From: Utricularia gibba
Lineage: Eukaryota; Streptophyta; Magnoliopsida; Lamiales; Lentibulariaceae
Assembly (NCBI GenBank): GCA_002189035.1
Contig: NEEC01000485.1
Location: 1-23,580, forward strand
DNA length: 23,580 nucleotides
Direction: 5' to 3'
The notes under the pieces are model-generated. The model had not been told where the DNA came from. It did not search any database and worked only from the letters and a program-made list of their open reading frames with translations. A program made the position numbers and the translations under genes. Position 1 is the first letter of the stretch; the number at the start of each line of letters is the position of its first letter. Shown in pieces: positions 9,701 to 20,937 of this stretch.

Positions 9701-12700
9701 ATGATTTTTTCAACAACTTACTTTATACTTGAGCAGGCGGTCTTTGGGTGCACCTGGAACGGGACAAAGGTAATGTTTGGCTTGCACGAGAGTTAGTTGT
9801 AGTCCGGCAAATAAAGTGATGTATTTATTATCGTTCGGTTTTCGGGGGCTGCCTACATGGTTTTTCAAGGAACCGCTTCTCGTTTTGTGGCGGCCAGTCT
9901 CGCTGGGAACTTGGTCCTTGACCCGATTCTGTATGGCTCATGAGGTCAACTGGATGCAAATCGATTAAAAAAAATGATGCATTTGTTTAAATTATGATGT
10001 CACGTGCACCCCACATGATTTTTCAACAACTTACTTTATACTTGAGCAGGCGGTCTTTGGGTGCACCTGGAACGGACAAAGGTAATGTTTGGCTTGCACC
10101 GAGAGTTAGTTGTAGTCCGGCAAATAAAGTGATGTATTTATTATCGTTCGGTTTTCGGGGGCTGCCTACATGGTTTTTCAAGGAACCGCTTCTCGTTTTG
10201 TGGCGGCCAGTCTCGCTGGGAACTTGGTCCTTGCCCCGATTCTGTATGGCTCATGAGGTCAACTGGATGCAAATCGATTAAAAAAAATGATGCATTTGTT
10301 TAAATTATGATGTCACGTGCACCCCACATGATTTTTTCAACAACTTACTTTATACTTGAGCAGGCGGTCTTTGGGTGCACCTGGAACGGGACAAAGGTTT
10401 GGCTTGCACCGAGAGTTAGTTGTAGTCCGGCAAATAAAGTGATGTATTTATTATCGTTCGGTTTTCGGGCTGCCTACATGGTTTTTCAAGGAACAGCTTC
10501 TCGTTTTGTGGCGGCCAGTCTCGCTGGGAACTTGGTCCTTGACCCGATTCTGTATGGCTCATGAGGTCAACTGGATGCAAATCGATTAAAAAAAATGATG
10601 CATTTGTTTAAATTATGATGTCACGTGCACCCCACATGATTTTTTCAACAACTTACTTTATACTTGAGCAGGCGGTCTTTGGGTGCACCTGGAACGGGAC
10701 AAAGGTAAGTTTGGCTTGCACCGAGAGTTAGTTGTAGTCCGGCAAATAAAGTGATGTATTTATTATCGTTCGGTTTTCGGGGGCTGCCTACATGGTTTTT
10801 CAAGGAACCGCTTCTCGTTTTGTGGCGGCCAGTCTCGCTGGGAACTTGGTCCTTGACCCCGATTCTGTATGGCTCATGAGGTCAACTGGATGCAAATCGA
10901 TTAAAAAAAATGATGCATTTGTTTAAATTATGATGTCACGTGCACCCCACATGATTTTTTCAACAACTTACTTTATACTTGAGCAGGCGGTCTTTGGGTG
11001 CACCTGGAACGGACAAAGGTTAAGAGTTAGTTGTAGTCCGGCAAATAAAGTGATGTATTTATTATCGTTCGGTTTTCGGGGCTGCCTACATGGTTTTTCA
11101 AGGAACCGCTTCTCGTTTTGTGGCGGCCAGTCTCGCTGGGAACTTGGTCCTTGACCCCGATTCTGTATGGCTCATGAGGTCAACTGGATGCAAATCGATT
11201 AAAAAAATGATGCATTTGTTTAAATTATGATGTCACGTGCACCCCACATGATTTTTTCAACAACTTACTTTATACTTGAGCAGGCGGTCTTTGGGTGCAC
11301 CTGGAACGGGACAAAGGTAAAGTTTGGCTTGCACGAGAGTTAGTTGTAGTCCGGCAAATAAAGTGATGTATTTATTATCGTTCGGTTTTCGGGGCTGCCT
11401 ACATGGTTTTTCAAGGAACCGCTTCTCGTTTTGTGGCGGCCAGTCTCGCTGGGAACTTGGTCCTTGACCCGATTCTGTATGGCTCATGAGGTCAACTGGA
11501 TGCAAATCGATTAAAAAAATGATGCATTTGTTTAAATTATGATGTCACGTGCACCCCATGATTTTTTCAACAACTTACTTTATACTTGAGCAGGCGGTCT
11601 TTGGGTGCACCTGGAACGGGACAAAGGTAATGTTTGGCTTGCACGAGAGTTAGTTGTAGTCCGGCAAATAAAGTGATGTATTTATTATCGTTCGGTTTTC
11701 GGGGGCTGCCTACATGGTTTTTCAAGGAACCGCTTCTCGTTTTGTGGCGGCCAGTCTCGCTGGGAACTTGGTCCTTGACCCCGATTCTGTATGGCTCATG
11801 AGGTCAACTGGATGCAAATCGATTAAAAAAAATGATGCATTTGTTTAAATTATGATGTCACGTGCACCCCACATGATTTTTTCAACAACTTACTTTATAC
11901 TTGAGCAGGCGGTCTTTGGGTGCACCTGGAACGGGACAAAGGTAAGGTTTGGCTTGCACCGAGAGTTAGTTGTAGTCCGGCAAATAAAGTGATGTATTTA
12001 TTATCGTTCGGTTTTCGGGGCTGCCTACATGGTTTTTCAAGGAACCGCTTCTCGTTTTGTGGCGGCCAGTCTCGCTGGGAACTTGGTCCTTGACCCGATT
12101 CTGTATGGCTCATGAGGTCAACTGGATGCAAATCGATTAAAAAAAATGATGCATTTGTTTAAATTATGATGTCACGTGCACCCCACATGATTTTTTCAAC
12201 AACTTACTTTATACTTGAGCAGGCGGTCTTTGGGTGCACCTGGAACGGGACAAAGGTAATGTTTGGCTTGCACCGAGAGTTAGTTGTAGTCCGGCAAATA
12301 AAGTGATGTATTTATTATCGTTCGGTTTTCGGGGGCTGCCTACATGGTTTTTCAAGAACCGCTTCTCGTTTTGTGGCGGCCAGTCTCGCTGGGAACTTGG
12401 TCCTTGACCCCGATTCTGTATGGCTCATGAGGTCAACTGGATGCAAATCGATTAAAAAAAATGATGCATTTGTTTAAATTATGATGTCACGTGCACCCCA
12501 CATGATTTTTTCAACAACTTACTTTATACTTGAGCAGGCGGTCTTTGGGTGCACCTGGAACGGGACAAAGGTAATGTTTGGCTTGCACCGAGAGTTAGTT
12601 GTAGTCCGGCAAATAAAGTGATGTATTTATTATCGTTCGGTTTTCGGGGGCTGCCTACATGGTTTTTCAAGGAACCGCTTCTCGTTTTGTGGCGGCCAGT

Positions 12701-13715
12701 CTCGCTGGGAACTTGGTCCTTGACCCGATTCTGTATGGCTCATGAGGTCAACTGGATGCAAATCGATTAAAAAAAATGATGCATTTGTTTAAATTATGAT
12801 GTCACGTGCACCCCACATGATTTTTTCAACAACTTACTTTATACTTGAGCAGGCGGTCTTTGGGTGCACCTGGAACGGGACAAAGGTAAGTTTGGCTTGC
12901 ACCGAGAGTTAGTTGTAGTCGGCAAATAAAGTGATGTATTTATTATCGTTCGGTTTTCGGGGGCTGCCTACATGGTTTTTCAAGGAACCGCTTCTCGTTT
13001 TGTGGCGGCCAGTCTCGCTGGAACTTGGTCCTTGACCCCGATTCTGTATGGCTCATGAGGTCAACTGGATGCAAATCGATTAAAAAAAATGATGCATTTG
13101 TTTAAATTATGATGTCACGTGCACCCCACATGATTTTTTCAACAACTTACTTTATACTTGAGCAGGCGGTCTTTGGGTGCACCTGGAACGGGACAAAGGT
13201 AATGTTTGGCTTGCACCGAGAGTTAGTTGTAGTCCGGCAAATAAAGTGATGTATTTATTATCGTTCGGTTTTCGGGGCTGCCTACATGGTTTTTCAAGGA
13301 ACCGCTTCTCGTTTTGGCGGCCAGTCTCGCTGGAACTTGGTCCCCGATTCTGTATGGCTCATGAGGTGCAAATCGATTAAAAAAATGATGCATTTGTTTA
13401 AATTATGATGTCACGTGCACCCCACATGATTTTTTCAACAACTTACTTTATACTTGAGCAGGCGGTCTTTGGGTGCACCTGGAACGGGACAAAGGTAAGT
13501 TTGGCTTGCACCGAGAGTTAGTTGTAGTCCGGCAAATAAAGTGATGTATTTATTATCGTTCGGTTTTCGGGGGCTGCCTACATGGTTTTTCAAGGAACCG
13601 CTTCTCGTTTTGTGGCGGCCAGTCTCGCTGGAACTTGGTCCTTGACCCGATTCTGTATGGCTCATGAGGTCAACTGGATGCAAATCGATTAAAAAAAATG
13701 ATGCATTTGTTTAAA

Positions 13716-14581
13716 TTATGATGTCACGTGCACCCCACATGATTTTTTCAACAACTTACTTTATACTTGAGCATTTTGGGTGCACCTGGAACGTTTGGCT
13801 TGCATTAGTTGTAGTCCGGCAAATAAAGTGATGTATTTATTATCGTTCGGTTTTCGGGGCTGCCTACATGGTTTTTCAAGGAACCGCTTCTCGTTTTGTG
13901 GCGGCCAGTCTCGCTGGGAACTTGGTCCTTGACCGATTCTGTATGGCTCATGAGGTCAACTGGATGCAAATCGATTAAAAAAAATGATGCATTTGTTTAA
14001 ATTATGATGTCACGTGCACCCCATGATTTTTTCAACAACTTACTTTATACTTGAGCAGGCGGTCTTTGGGTGCACCTGGAACGGCTTGCACGAGAGTTAG
14101 TTGTAGGGCAAATAAAGTGATGTATTTATTATCGTTCGGTTTTCGGGGCCTACATGGTTTTTCAAGGAACGCTTCTCGTTTTGGCGGCCAGTCTCGCTGG
14201 AACTTGGTCATTCTGTATGGCTCATGAGGTCAACTGGATGCAAATCGATTAAAAAAATGATGCATTTGTTTAAATTATGATGTCACGTGCACCTGATTTT
14301 TTCAACAACTTACTTTATACTTGAGCAGGCGGTCTTTGGGTGCACCTGGAACGGGACAAAGGTAAGGTTTGGCTTGCACGAGAGTTAGTTGTAGTCCGGC
14401 AAATAAAGTGATGTATTTATTATCGTTCGGTTTTCGGGGGCTGCCTACATGGTTTTTCAAGGAACCGCTTCTCGTTTTGGCGGCCAGTCTCGCTGGGAAC
14501 TTGGTCCTTGACCCCGATTCTGTATGGCTCATGAGGTCAACTGGATGCAAATCGATTAAAAAAAATGATGCATTGTTTAAA
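13716..14581 (+). repeat. Deletion-rich block, copies 45-47
   Basis: Copy starts: 13716, 14002, 14275; lengths 286, 273 and 307 bp. Copy 45 lost GGCGGTC after TTGAGCA, most of the donor-like region and CCGAGAG. Copy 46 lost the donor-like region, part of TAGTCCGG, part of the G-run segment and most of the TCCTTGACCCCG segment. Copy 47 lost six bases after GTGCACC. The flanking copies are regular, so the lesions are concentrated. Either the consensus is poor here or these are genuinely decayed copies. Confidence 0.9.
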
Positions 14582-17500
14582 TTATGATGTCACGTGCACC
14601 CCACATGATTTTTTCAACAACTTACTTTATACTTGAGCAGGCGGTCTTTGGGTGCACCTGGAACGGGACAAAGGTAATGTTTGGCTTGCACCGAGAGTTA
14701 GTTGTAGTCCGGCAAATAAAGTGATGTATTTATTATCGTTCGGTTTTCGGGGGCTGCCTACATGGTTTTTAAGGAACGCTTCTCGTTTTGTGGCGGCCAG
14801 TCTCGCTGGGAACTTGGTCCTTGACCCGATTCTGTATGGCTCATGAGGTCAACTGGATGCAAATCGATTAAAAAAAATGATGCATTTGTTTAAATTATGA
14901 TGTCACGTGCACCCACATGATTTTTTCAACAACTTACTTTATACTTGAGCAGGCGGTCTTTGGGTGCACCTGGAACGGGACAAAGGTAATGTTTGGCTTG
15001 CACCGAGAGTTAGTTGTAGTCCGGCAAATAAAGTGATGTATTTATTATCGTTCGGTTTTCGGGGCTGCCTACATGGTTTTTCAAGGAACCGCTTCTCGTT
15101 TTGTGGCGGCCAGTCTCGCTGGGAACTTGGTCCTTGACCCGATTCTGTATGGCTCATGAGGTCAACTGGATGCAAATCGATTAAAAAAAATGATGCATTT
15201 GTTTAAATTATGATGTCACGTGCACCCCACATGATTTTTTCAACTTACTTTATACTTGAGCAGGCGGTCTTTGGGTGCACCTGGAACGGGACAAAGGTAA
15301 GTTTGGCTTGCACGAGAGTTAGTTGTAGTCCGGCAAATAAAGTGATGTATTTATTATCGTTCGGTTTTCGGGGTGCCTACATGGTTTTTCAAGGAACCGC
15401 TTCTCGTTTTGTGGCGGCCAGTCTCGCTGGAACTTGGTCCTTGCCCCGATTCTGTATGGCTCATGAGGTCAACTGGATGCAAATCGATTAAAAAAATGAT
15501 GCATTTGTTTAAATTATGATGTCACGTGCACCCCACATGATTTTTTCAACAACTTACTTTATACTTGAGCAGGCGGTCTTTGGGTGCACCTGGAACGGGA
15601 CAAAGGTAAGGTTTGGCTTGCACGAGAGTTAGTTGTAGTCCGGCAAATAAAGTGATGTATTTATTATCGTTCGGTTTTCGGGGGCTGCCTACATGGTTTT
15701 TCAAGGAACCGCTTCTCGTTTTGTGGCGGCCAGTCTCGCTGGGAACTTGGTCCTTGACCCGATTCTGTATGGCTCATGAGGTCAACTGGATGCAAATCGA
15801 TTAAAAAAAATGATGCATTTGTTTAAATTATGATGTCACGTGCACCCCACATGATTTTTTCAACAACTTACTTTATACTTGAGCAGGCGGTCTTTGGGTG
15901 CACCTGGAACGGGACAAAGGTAATGTTTGGCTTGCACCGAGAGTTAGTTGTAGTCGGCAAATAAAGTGATGTATTTATTATCGTTCGGTTTTCGGGGGCT
16001 GCCTACATGGTTTTTCAAGGAACCGCTTCTCGTTTTGTGGCGGCCAGTCTCGCTGGGAACTTGGTCCTTGACCCGATTCTGTATGGCTCATGAGGTCAAC
16101 TGGATGCAAATCGATTAAAAAAATGATGCATTTGTTTAAATTATGATGTCACGTGCACCCCACATGATTTTTTCAACTTACTTTATACTTGAGCAGGCGG
16201 TCTTTGGTGCACCTGGAACGGGACAAAGGTAAGTTTGGCTTGCACCGAGAGTTAGTTGTAGTCCGGCAAATAAAGTGATGTATTTATTATCGTTCGGTTT
16301 TCGGCCTACATGGTTTTTCAAGGAACCGCTTCTCGTTTTGTGGCGGCCAGTCTCGCTGGAACTTGGTCCTTGCCCGATTCTGTATGGCTCATGAGGTCAA
16401 CTGGATGCAAATCGATTAAAAAAAATGATGCATTTGTTTAAATTATGATGTCACGTGCACCCCACATGATTTTTTCAACAACTTACTTTATACTTGAGCA
16501 GGCGGTCTTTGGGTGCACCTGGAACGGGACAAAGGTAAGGTTTGGCTTGCACCGAGAGTTAGTTGTAGTCCGGCAAATAAAGTGATGTATTTATTATCGT
16601 TCGGTTTTCGGGGGCTGCCTACATGGTTTTTCAAGGAACGCTTCTCGTTTTGTGGCGGCCAGTCTCGCTGGGAACTTGGTCCTTGACCCGATTCTGTATG
16701 GCTCATGAGGTCAACTGGATGCAAATCGATTAAAAAAAATGATGCATTTCTTTAAATTATGATGTCACGTGCACCCCACATGATTTTTTCAACAACTTAC
16801 TTTATACTTGAGCAGGCGGTCTTTGGGTGCACCTGGAACGGGACAAAGGTAAGTTTGGCTTGCACCGAGAGTTAGTTGTAGTCCGGCAAATAAAGTGATG
16901 TATTTATTATCGTTCGTTTTCGGGGCTGCCTACATGGTTTTTCAAGGAACCGCTTCTCGTTTTGTGGCGGCCAGTCTCGCTGGGAACTTGGTCCTTGACC
17001 CGATTCTGTATGGCTCATGAGGTCAACTGGATGCAAATCGATTAAAAAAATGATGCATTTGTTTAAATTATGATGTCACGTGCACCCCACATGATTTTTT
17101 CAACAACTTACTTTATACTTGAGCAGGCGGTCTTTGGGTGCACCTGGAACGGGACAAAGGTAATGTTTGGCTTGCACCGAGAGTTAGTTGTAGTCCGGCA
17201 AATAAAGTGATGTATTTATTATCGTTCGGTTTTCGGGGGCTGCCTACATGGTTTTTCAAGGAACCGCTTCTCGTTTTGTGGCGGCCAGTCTCGCTGGGAA
17301 CTTGGTCCTTGACCCCGATTCTGTATGGCTCATGAGGTCAACTGGATGCAAATCGATTAAAAAAATGATGCATTTGTTTAAATTATGATGTCACGTGCAC
17401 CCCACATGATTTTTTCAACAACTTACTTTATACTTGAGCAGGCGTCTTTGGGTGCACCTGGAACGGGACAAAGGAAAGGTTTGGCTTGCACCGAGAGTTA

Positions 17501-17702
17501 GTTGTAGTCCGGCAAATAAAGTGATGTATTTATTATCGTTCGGTTTTCGGGGGCTGCCTACATGGTTTTTCAAGGAACCGCTTCTCGTTTTGTGGCGGCC
17601 AGTCTCGCTGGGAACTTGGTCCTTGACCCTTGACCGATTCTGTATGGCTCATGAGGTCAACTGGATGCAAATCGATTAAAAAAAATGATGCATTTGTTTA
17701 AA
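14582..17702 (+). repeat. Regular part of array, copies 48-57
   Basis: Copy starts: 14582, 14895, 15208, 15514, 15828, 16141, 16443, 16757, 17068, 17383. Lengths are 302-320 bp, mean about 312 bp. Copy 53 (16141-16442, 302 bp) has several small deletions, including one CAA unit of CAACAA and part of the G-run segment. Copy 57 is the only copy in the window longer than 316 bp. Confidence 0.93.
17622..17635 (+). repeat. 7-bp tandem duplication CTTGACC inside copy 57
   Basis: CTTGACC occurs twice back to back (17622-17628 and 17629-17635), where other copies have one CTTGACC followed by CCGATT or CGATT. It makes copy 57 320 bp long. It is the only multi-base insertion I noticed, against a background of deletions. 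Confidence 0.85.
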
Positions 17703-18919
17703 TTATGATGTCACGTGCACCCACATGATTTTTTCAACAACTTACTTTATACTTGAGCAGGCGGTCTTTGGGTGCACCTGGAACGGGACAAAGGTAATGT
17801 TTGGCTTGCACCGAGAGTTAGTTGTAGTCCGGCAAATAAAGTGATGTATTTATTATCGTTCGGTTTTCGGGGGCTGCCTACATGGTTTTTCAAGGAACCG
17901 CTTCTCGTTTTGTGGCGGCCAGTCTCGCTGGGAACTTGGTCTTGAATTCTGTATGGCTCATGAGGTCAACTGGATGCAAATCGATTAAAAAAAATGATGC
18001 ATTTCTTTAAATTATGATGTCACGTGCACCCACATGATTTTTTCAACAACTTACTTTATACTTGAGCAGGCGGTCTTTGGGTGCACTGGAACGGGACACT
18101 TGCACCGAGAGTTAGTTGTAGTCCGGCAAATAAAGTGATGTATTTATTATCGTTCGGTTTTCGGGGGCTGCCTACATGGTTTTTCAAGGAACCGCTTCTC
18201 GTTTTGTGGCGGCCAGTCTCGCTGGGAACTTGGTCCTTGACCCCGATTCTGTATGGCTCATGAGGTCAACTGGATGCAAATCGATTAAAAAAATGATGCA
18301 TTTCTTTAAATTATGATGTCACGTGCACCCACATGATTTTTTCAACAACTTACTTTATACTTGAGCAGGCGGTCTTTGGGTGCACCTGGAACGGGACAAA
18401 GGTAAGGTTTGGCTTGCACCGAGAGTTAGTTGTAGTCCGGCAAATAAAGTGATGTATTTATTATCGTTCGGTTTTCGGGGCTGCCTACATGGTTTTTCAA
18501 GGAACCGCTTCTCGTTTTGTGGCGGCCAGTCTCGCTGGGAACTTGGTCTTGACATTCTGTATGGCTCATGAGGTCAACTGGATGCAAATCGATTAAAAAA
18601 AATGATGCATTCTTTAAATTATGATGTCACGTGCACCCCACATGATTTTTTCAACAACTTACTTTATACTTGAGCAGGCGGTCTTTGGTGCACCTGGAAC
18701 GGGACAAAGGTAATGTTTGGCTTGCACCGAGAGTTAGTTGTAGTCCGGCAAATAAAGTGATGTATTTATTATCGTTCGGTTTTCGGGGGCTGCCTACATG
18801 GTTTTTCAATTCTCGTTTTGTGGCGGCCAGTCTCGCTGGGAACTTGGTCCTTGACATTCTGTATGGCTCATGAGGTCAACTGGATGCAAATCGATTAAAA
18901 AAATGATGCATTTTTTAAA

Positions 18920-19441
18920 TTATGATGTCACGTGCACCCACATGATTTTTTCAACAACTTACTTTATACTTGAGCAGGCGGTCTTTGGGTGCACCTGGAA
19001 CGGGACAAAGGTAAGTTTGGCTTGCACCGAGAGTTAGTTGTAGTCCGGCAAATAAAGTGATGTATTTATTATCGTTCGGTTTTCGCCTACATGGTTTTTC
19101 TTCTCGTTTTGTCTCGCTGGAACTTGGTCATTATGGCTCATGAGTGGATGCAAATCGATTAAAAAAATGATGCATTTCTTTAAATTATGATGTCACGTGC
19201 ACCTGATTTTTTCAACAACTTACTTTATACTTGAGCAGGCGGTCTTTGGTTGGAACGGGACAAAGGTAATGTTTGGCTTGCACCGAGAGTTAGTTGTAGT
19301 CCGGCAAATAAAGTGATGTATTTATTATCGTTACATGGTTTTCAAGGTTCTCGTTTTGGCGGCCAGTCTCGCTGGGAAACGATTCTGTATGGCTCATGAG
19401 GTCAACTGGATGCAAATCGATTAAAAAAATGATGCATTAAA
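18920..19441 (+). repeat. Two most heavily deleted copies (62 and 63)
   Basis: Copy 62 (18920-19184) is intact up to about monomer position 160. It then loses part of the G-run, AAGGAACCG, TGGCGGCCAG and most of the segment from TCCTTGAC to TCTG. Copy 63 (19185-19441) loses bases after GTGCACC, the GGTGCACC palindrome, the whole CGGTTTTCGGGGGCTGCC segment, parts of the following segment and the tail GTTT. The first ~160 bp and the octamer region survive better than the GC-rich middle. Confidence 0.85.
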
Positions 19442-20630
19442 TTATGATGTCACGTGCACCCCACATGATTTTTTCAACAACTTACTTTATACTTGAGCAG
19501 GCGGTCTTTGGGTGCACCTGGAACGGGATTTGGCTTGCACCGAGAGTTAGTTGTAGTCCGGCAAATAAATGATGTATTTATTATCGTTCGGTTTTCGGGG
19601 GCTGCCTACATGGTTTTTCAAGGAACGCTTCTCGTTTGTGGCGGCCAGTCTCGCTGGGAACTTGGTCTTGACCGATTCTGTATGGCTCATGAGGTCAACT
19701 GGATGCAAATCGATTAAAAAAAATGATGCATTTGTTTTAAATTATGATGTCACGTGCACCCCACATGATTTTTTCAACAACTTACTTTATACTTGAGCAG
19801 GCGGTCTTTGGGTGCACCTGGAACGGGACAAAGTTTGGCTTGCACCGAGAGTTAGTTGTAGTCCGGCAAATAAAGTGATGTATTTTTATCGTTCGGTTTT
19901 CGGGGGCTGCCTACATGGTTTTTCAAGGAACCGCTTCTCGTTTTGTGGCGGCCAGTCTCGCTGGGAACTTGGTCCTTGACCCCGATTCTGTATGGCTCAT
20001 GAGGTCAACTGGATGCAAATCGATTAAAAAAAATGATGCATTTGTTTAAATTATGATGTCACGTGCACCCCACATGATTTTTTCAACAACTTACTTTATA
20101 CTTGAGCAGGCGGTCTTTGGGTGCACCTGGAACGGACAAAGGTTTGGCTTGCACCGAGAGTTAGTTGTAGTCCGGCAAATAAAGTGATGTATTTATTATC
20201 GTTCGTTTTCGGGGGCTGCCTACATGGTTTTTCAAGGAACGCTTCTCGTTTTGTGGCGGCCAGTCTCGCTGGGAACTTGGTCCTTGACGATTCTGTATGG
20301 CTCATGAGGTCAACTGGATGCAAATCGATTAAAAAAAATGATGCATTAAATTATGATGTCACGTGCACCCACATGATTTTTTCAACAACTTACTTTATAC
20401 TTGAGCAGGCGGTCTTTGGGTGCACCTGGAACGGGACAAAGGATTTGGCTTGCACGAGAGTTAGTTGTAGTCCGGCAAATAAAGTGATGTATTTATCGTT
20501 CGGTTTTCGGGGGCTGCCTACATGGTTTTTCCGCTTCTCGTTTTGTGGCGGCCAGTCTCGCTGGGAACTTGGTCTTGACCCGATTCTGTATGGCTCATGA
20601 GGTCAACTGGATGCAAATCGATTAAAAAAA

Positions 20631-20665
20631 ATGATGCATTTCACCACCACATGATTTTTCAACAA
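20631..20665 (+). repeat. Aberrant junction between copies 67 and 68
   Basis: At the end of copy 67, GATGCATTT runs directly into CACCACCACATGATT. Relative to the usual junction about 22 bp are missing (the tail GTTTAAA and the start of the next copy through CACGTG), and one extra A sits within the C-rich stretch. Copy 68 is therefore one of two copies without the CACGTG palindrome. This could be a real deletion or a consensus error. Confidence 0.75.
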
Positions 20666-20937
20666 CTTACTTTATACTTGAGCAGGCGGTCTTTGGGTGC
20701 ACCTGGAACGGGACAAAGGAATGTTTGGCTTGCACCGAGAGTTAGTTGTAGTCCGGCAAATAAAGTGATGTATTTATTATCGTTCGGTTTCGGGGCTGCC
20801 TACATGGTTTTTAAGGAACGCTTCTCGTTTTGTGGCGGCCAGTCTCGCTGGGAACTTGGTCCTTGACCCCGATTCTGTATGGCTCATGAGGTCAACTGGA
20901 TGCAAATCGATTAAAAAAAATGATGCATTTGTTTAAA

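Larger units (their letters stand above)
1..13715 (+). repeat. Regular part of array, copies 1-44
   Basis: Copy starts: 1, 316, 629, 938, 1250, 1564, 1879, 2195, 2508, 2817, 3127, 3440, 3756, 4066, 4367, 4679, 4991, 5306, 5619, 5933, 6246, 6560, 6872, 7182, 7494, 7807, 8116, 8429, 8742, 9051, 9365, 9678, 9992, 10305, 10613, 10928, 11225, 11537, 11850, 12164, 12479, 12794, 13107, 13403. Mean length is about 312 bp. The exceptions are copy 14 (301 bp), copy 36 (297 bp) and copy 43 (296 bp), each with internal deletions. Most other differences are one-base changes in homopolymers: CCCC to CCC near position 18, GGGGG to GGGG near 168, ACCG to ACG near 196, CCCC to CCC near 247, and A8 to A7. Confidence 0.95.
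17703..20937 (+). repeat. Shortened copies 58-68
   Basis: Copy starts: 17703, 18012, 18311, 18619, 18920, 19185, 19442, 19742, 20051, 20351 and about 20642. Mean length is about 294 bp, and none exceeds 309 bp. Deletions fall repeatedly in the donor-like region, the G-run, the AAGGAACCG segment, the GTGGCGGCCAG segment and the CCTTGACCCCG segment. Copies 62 (265 bp) and 63 (257 bp) are the two shortest in the window. Copy 68 has an aberrant left junction with copy 67. Confidence 0.92.

Noticed and set aside
20121-20600. Longest open frame, 159 codons on the plus strand
   Set aside because: It spans copies 66 and 67 only because copy 66 happens to be 300 bp, a multiple of three. It is the satellite read twice, with no domain, no start context and no equivalent in other copies.
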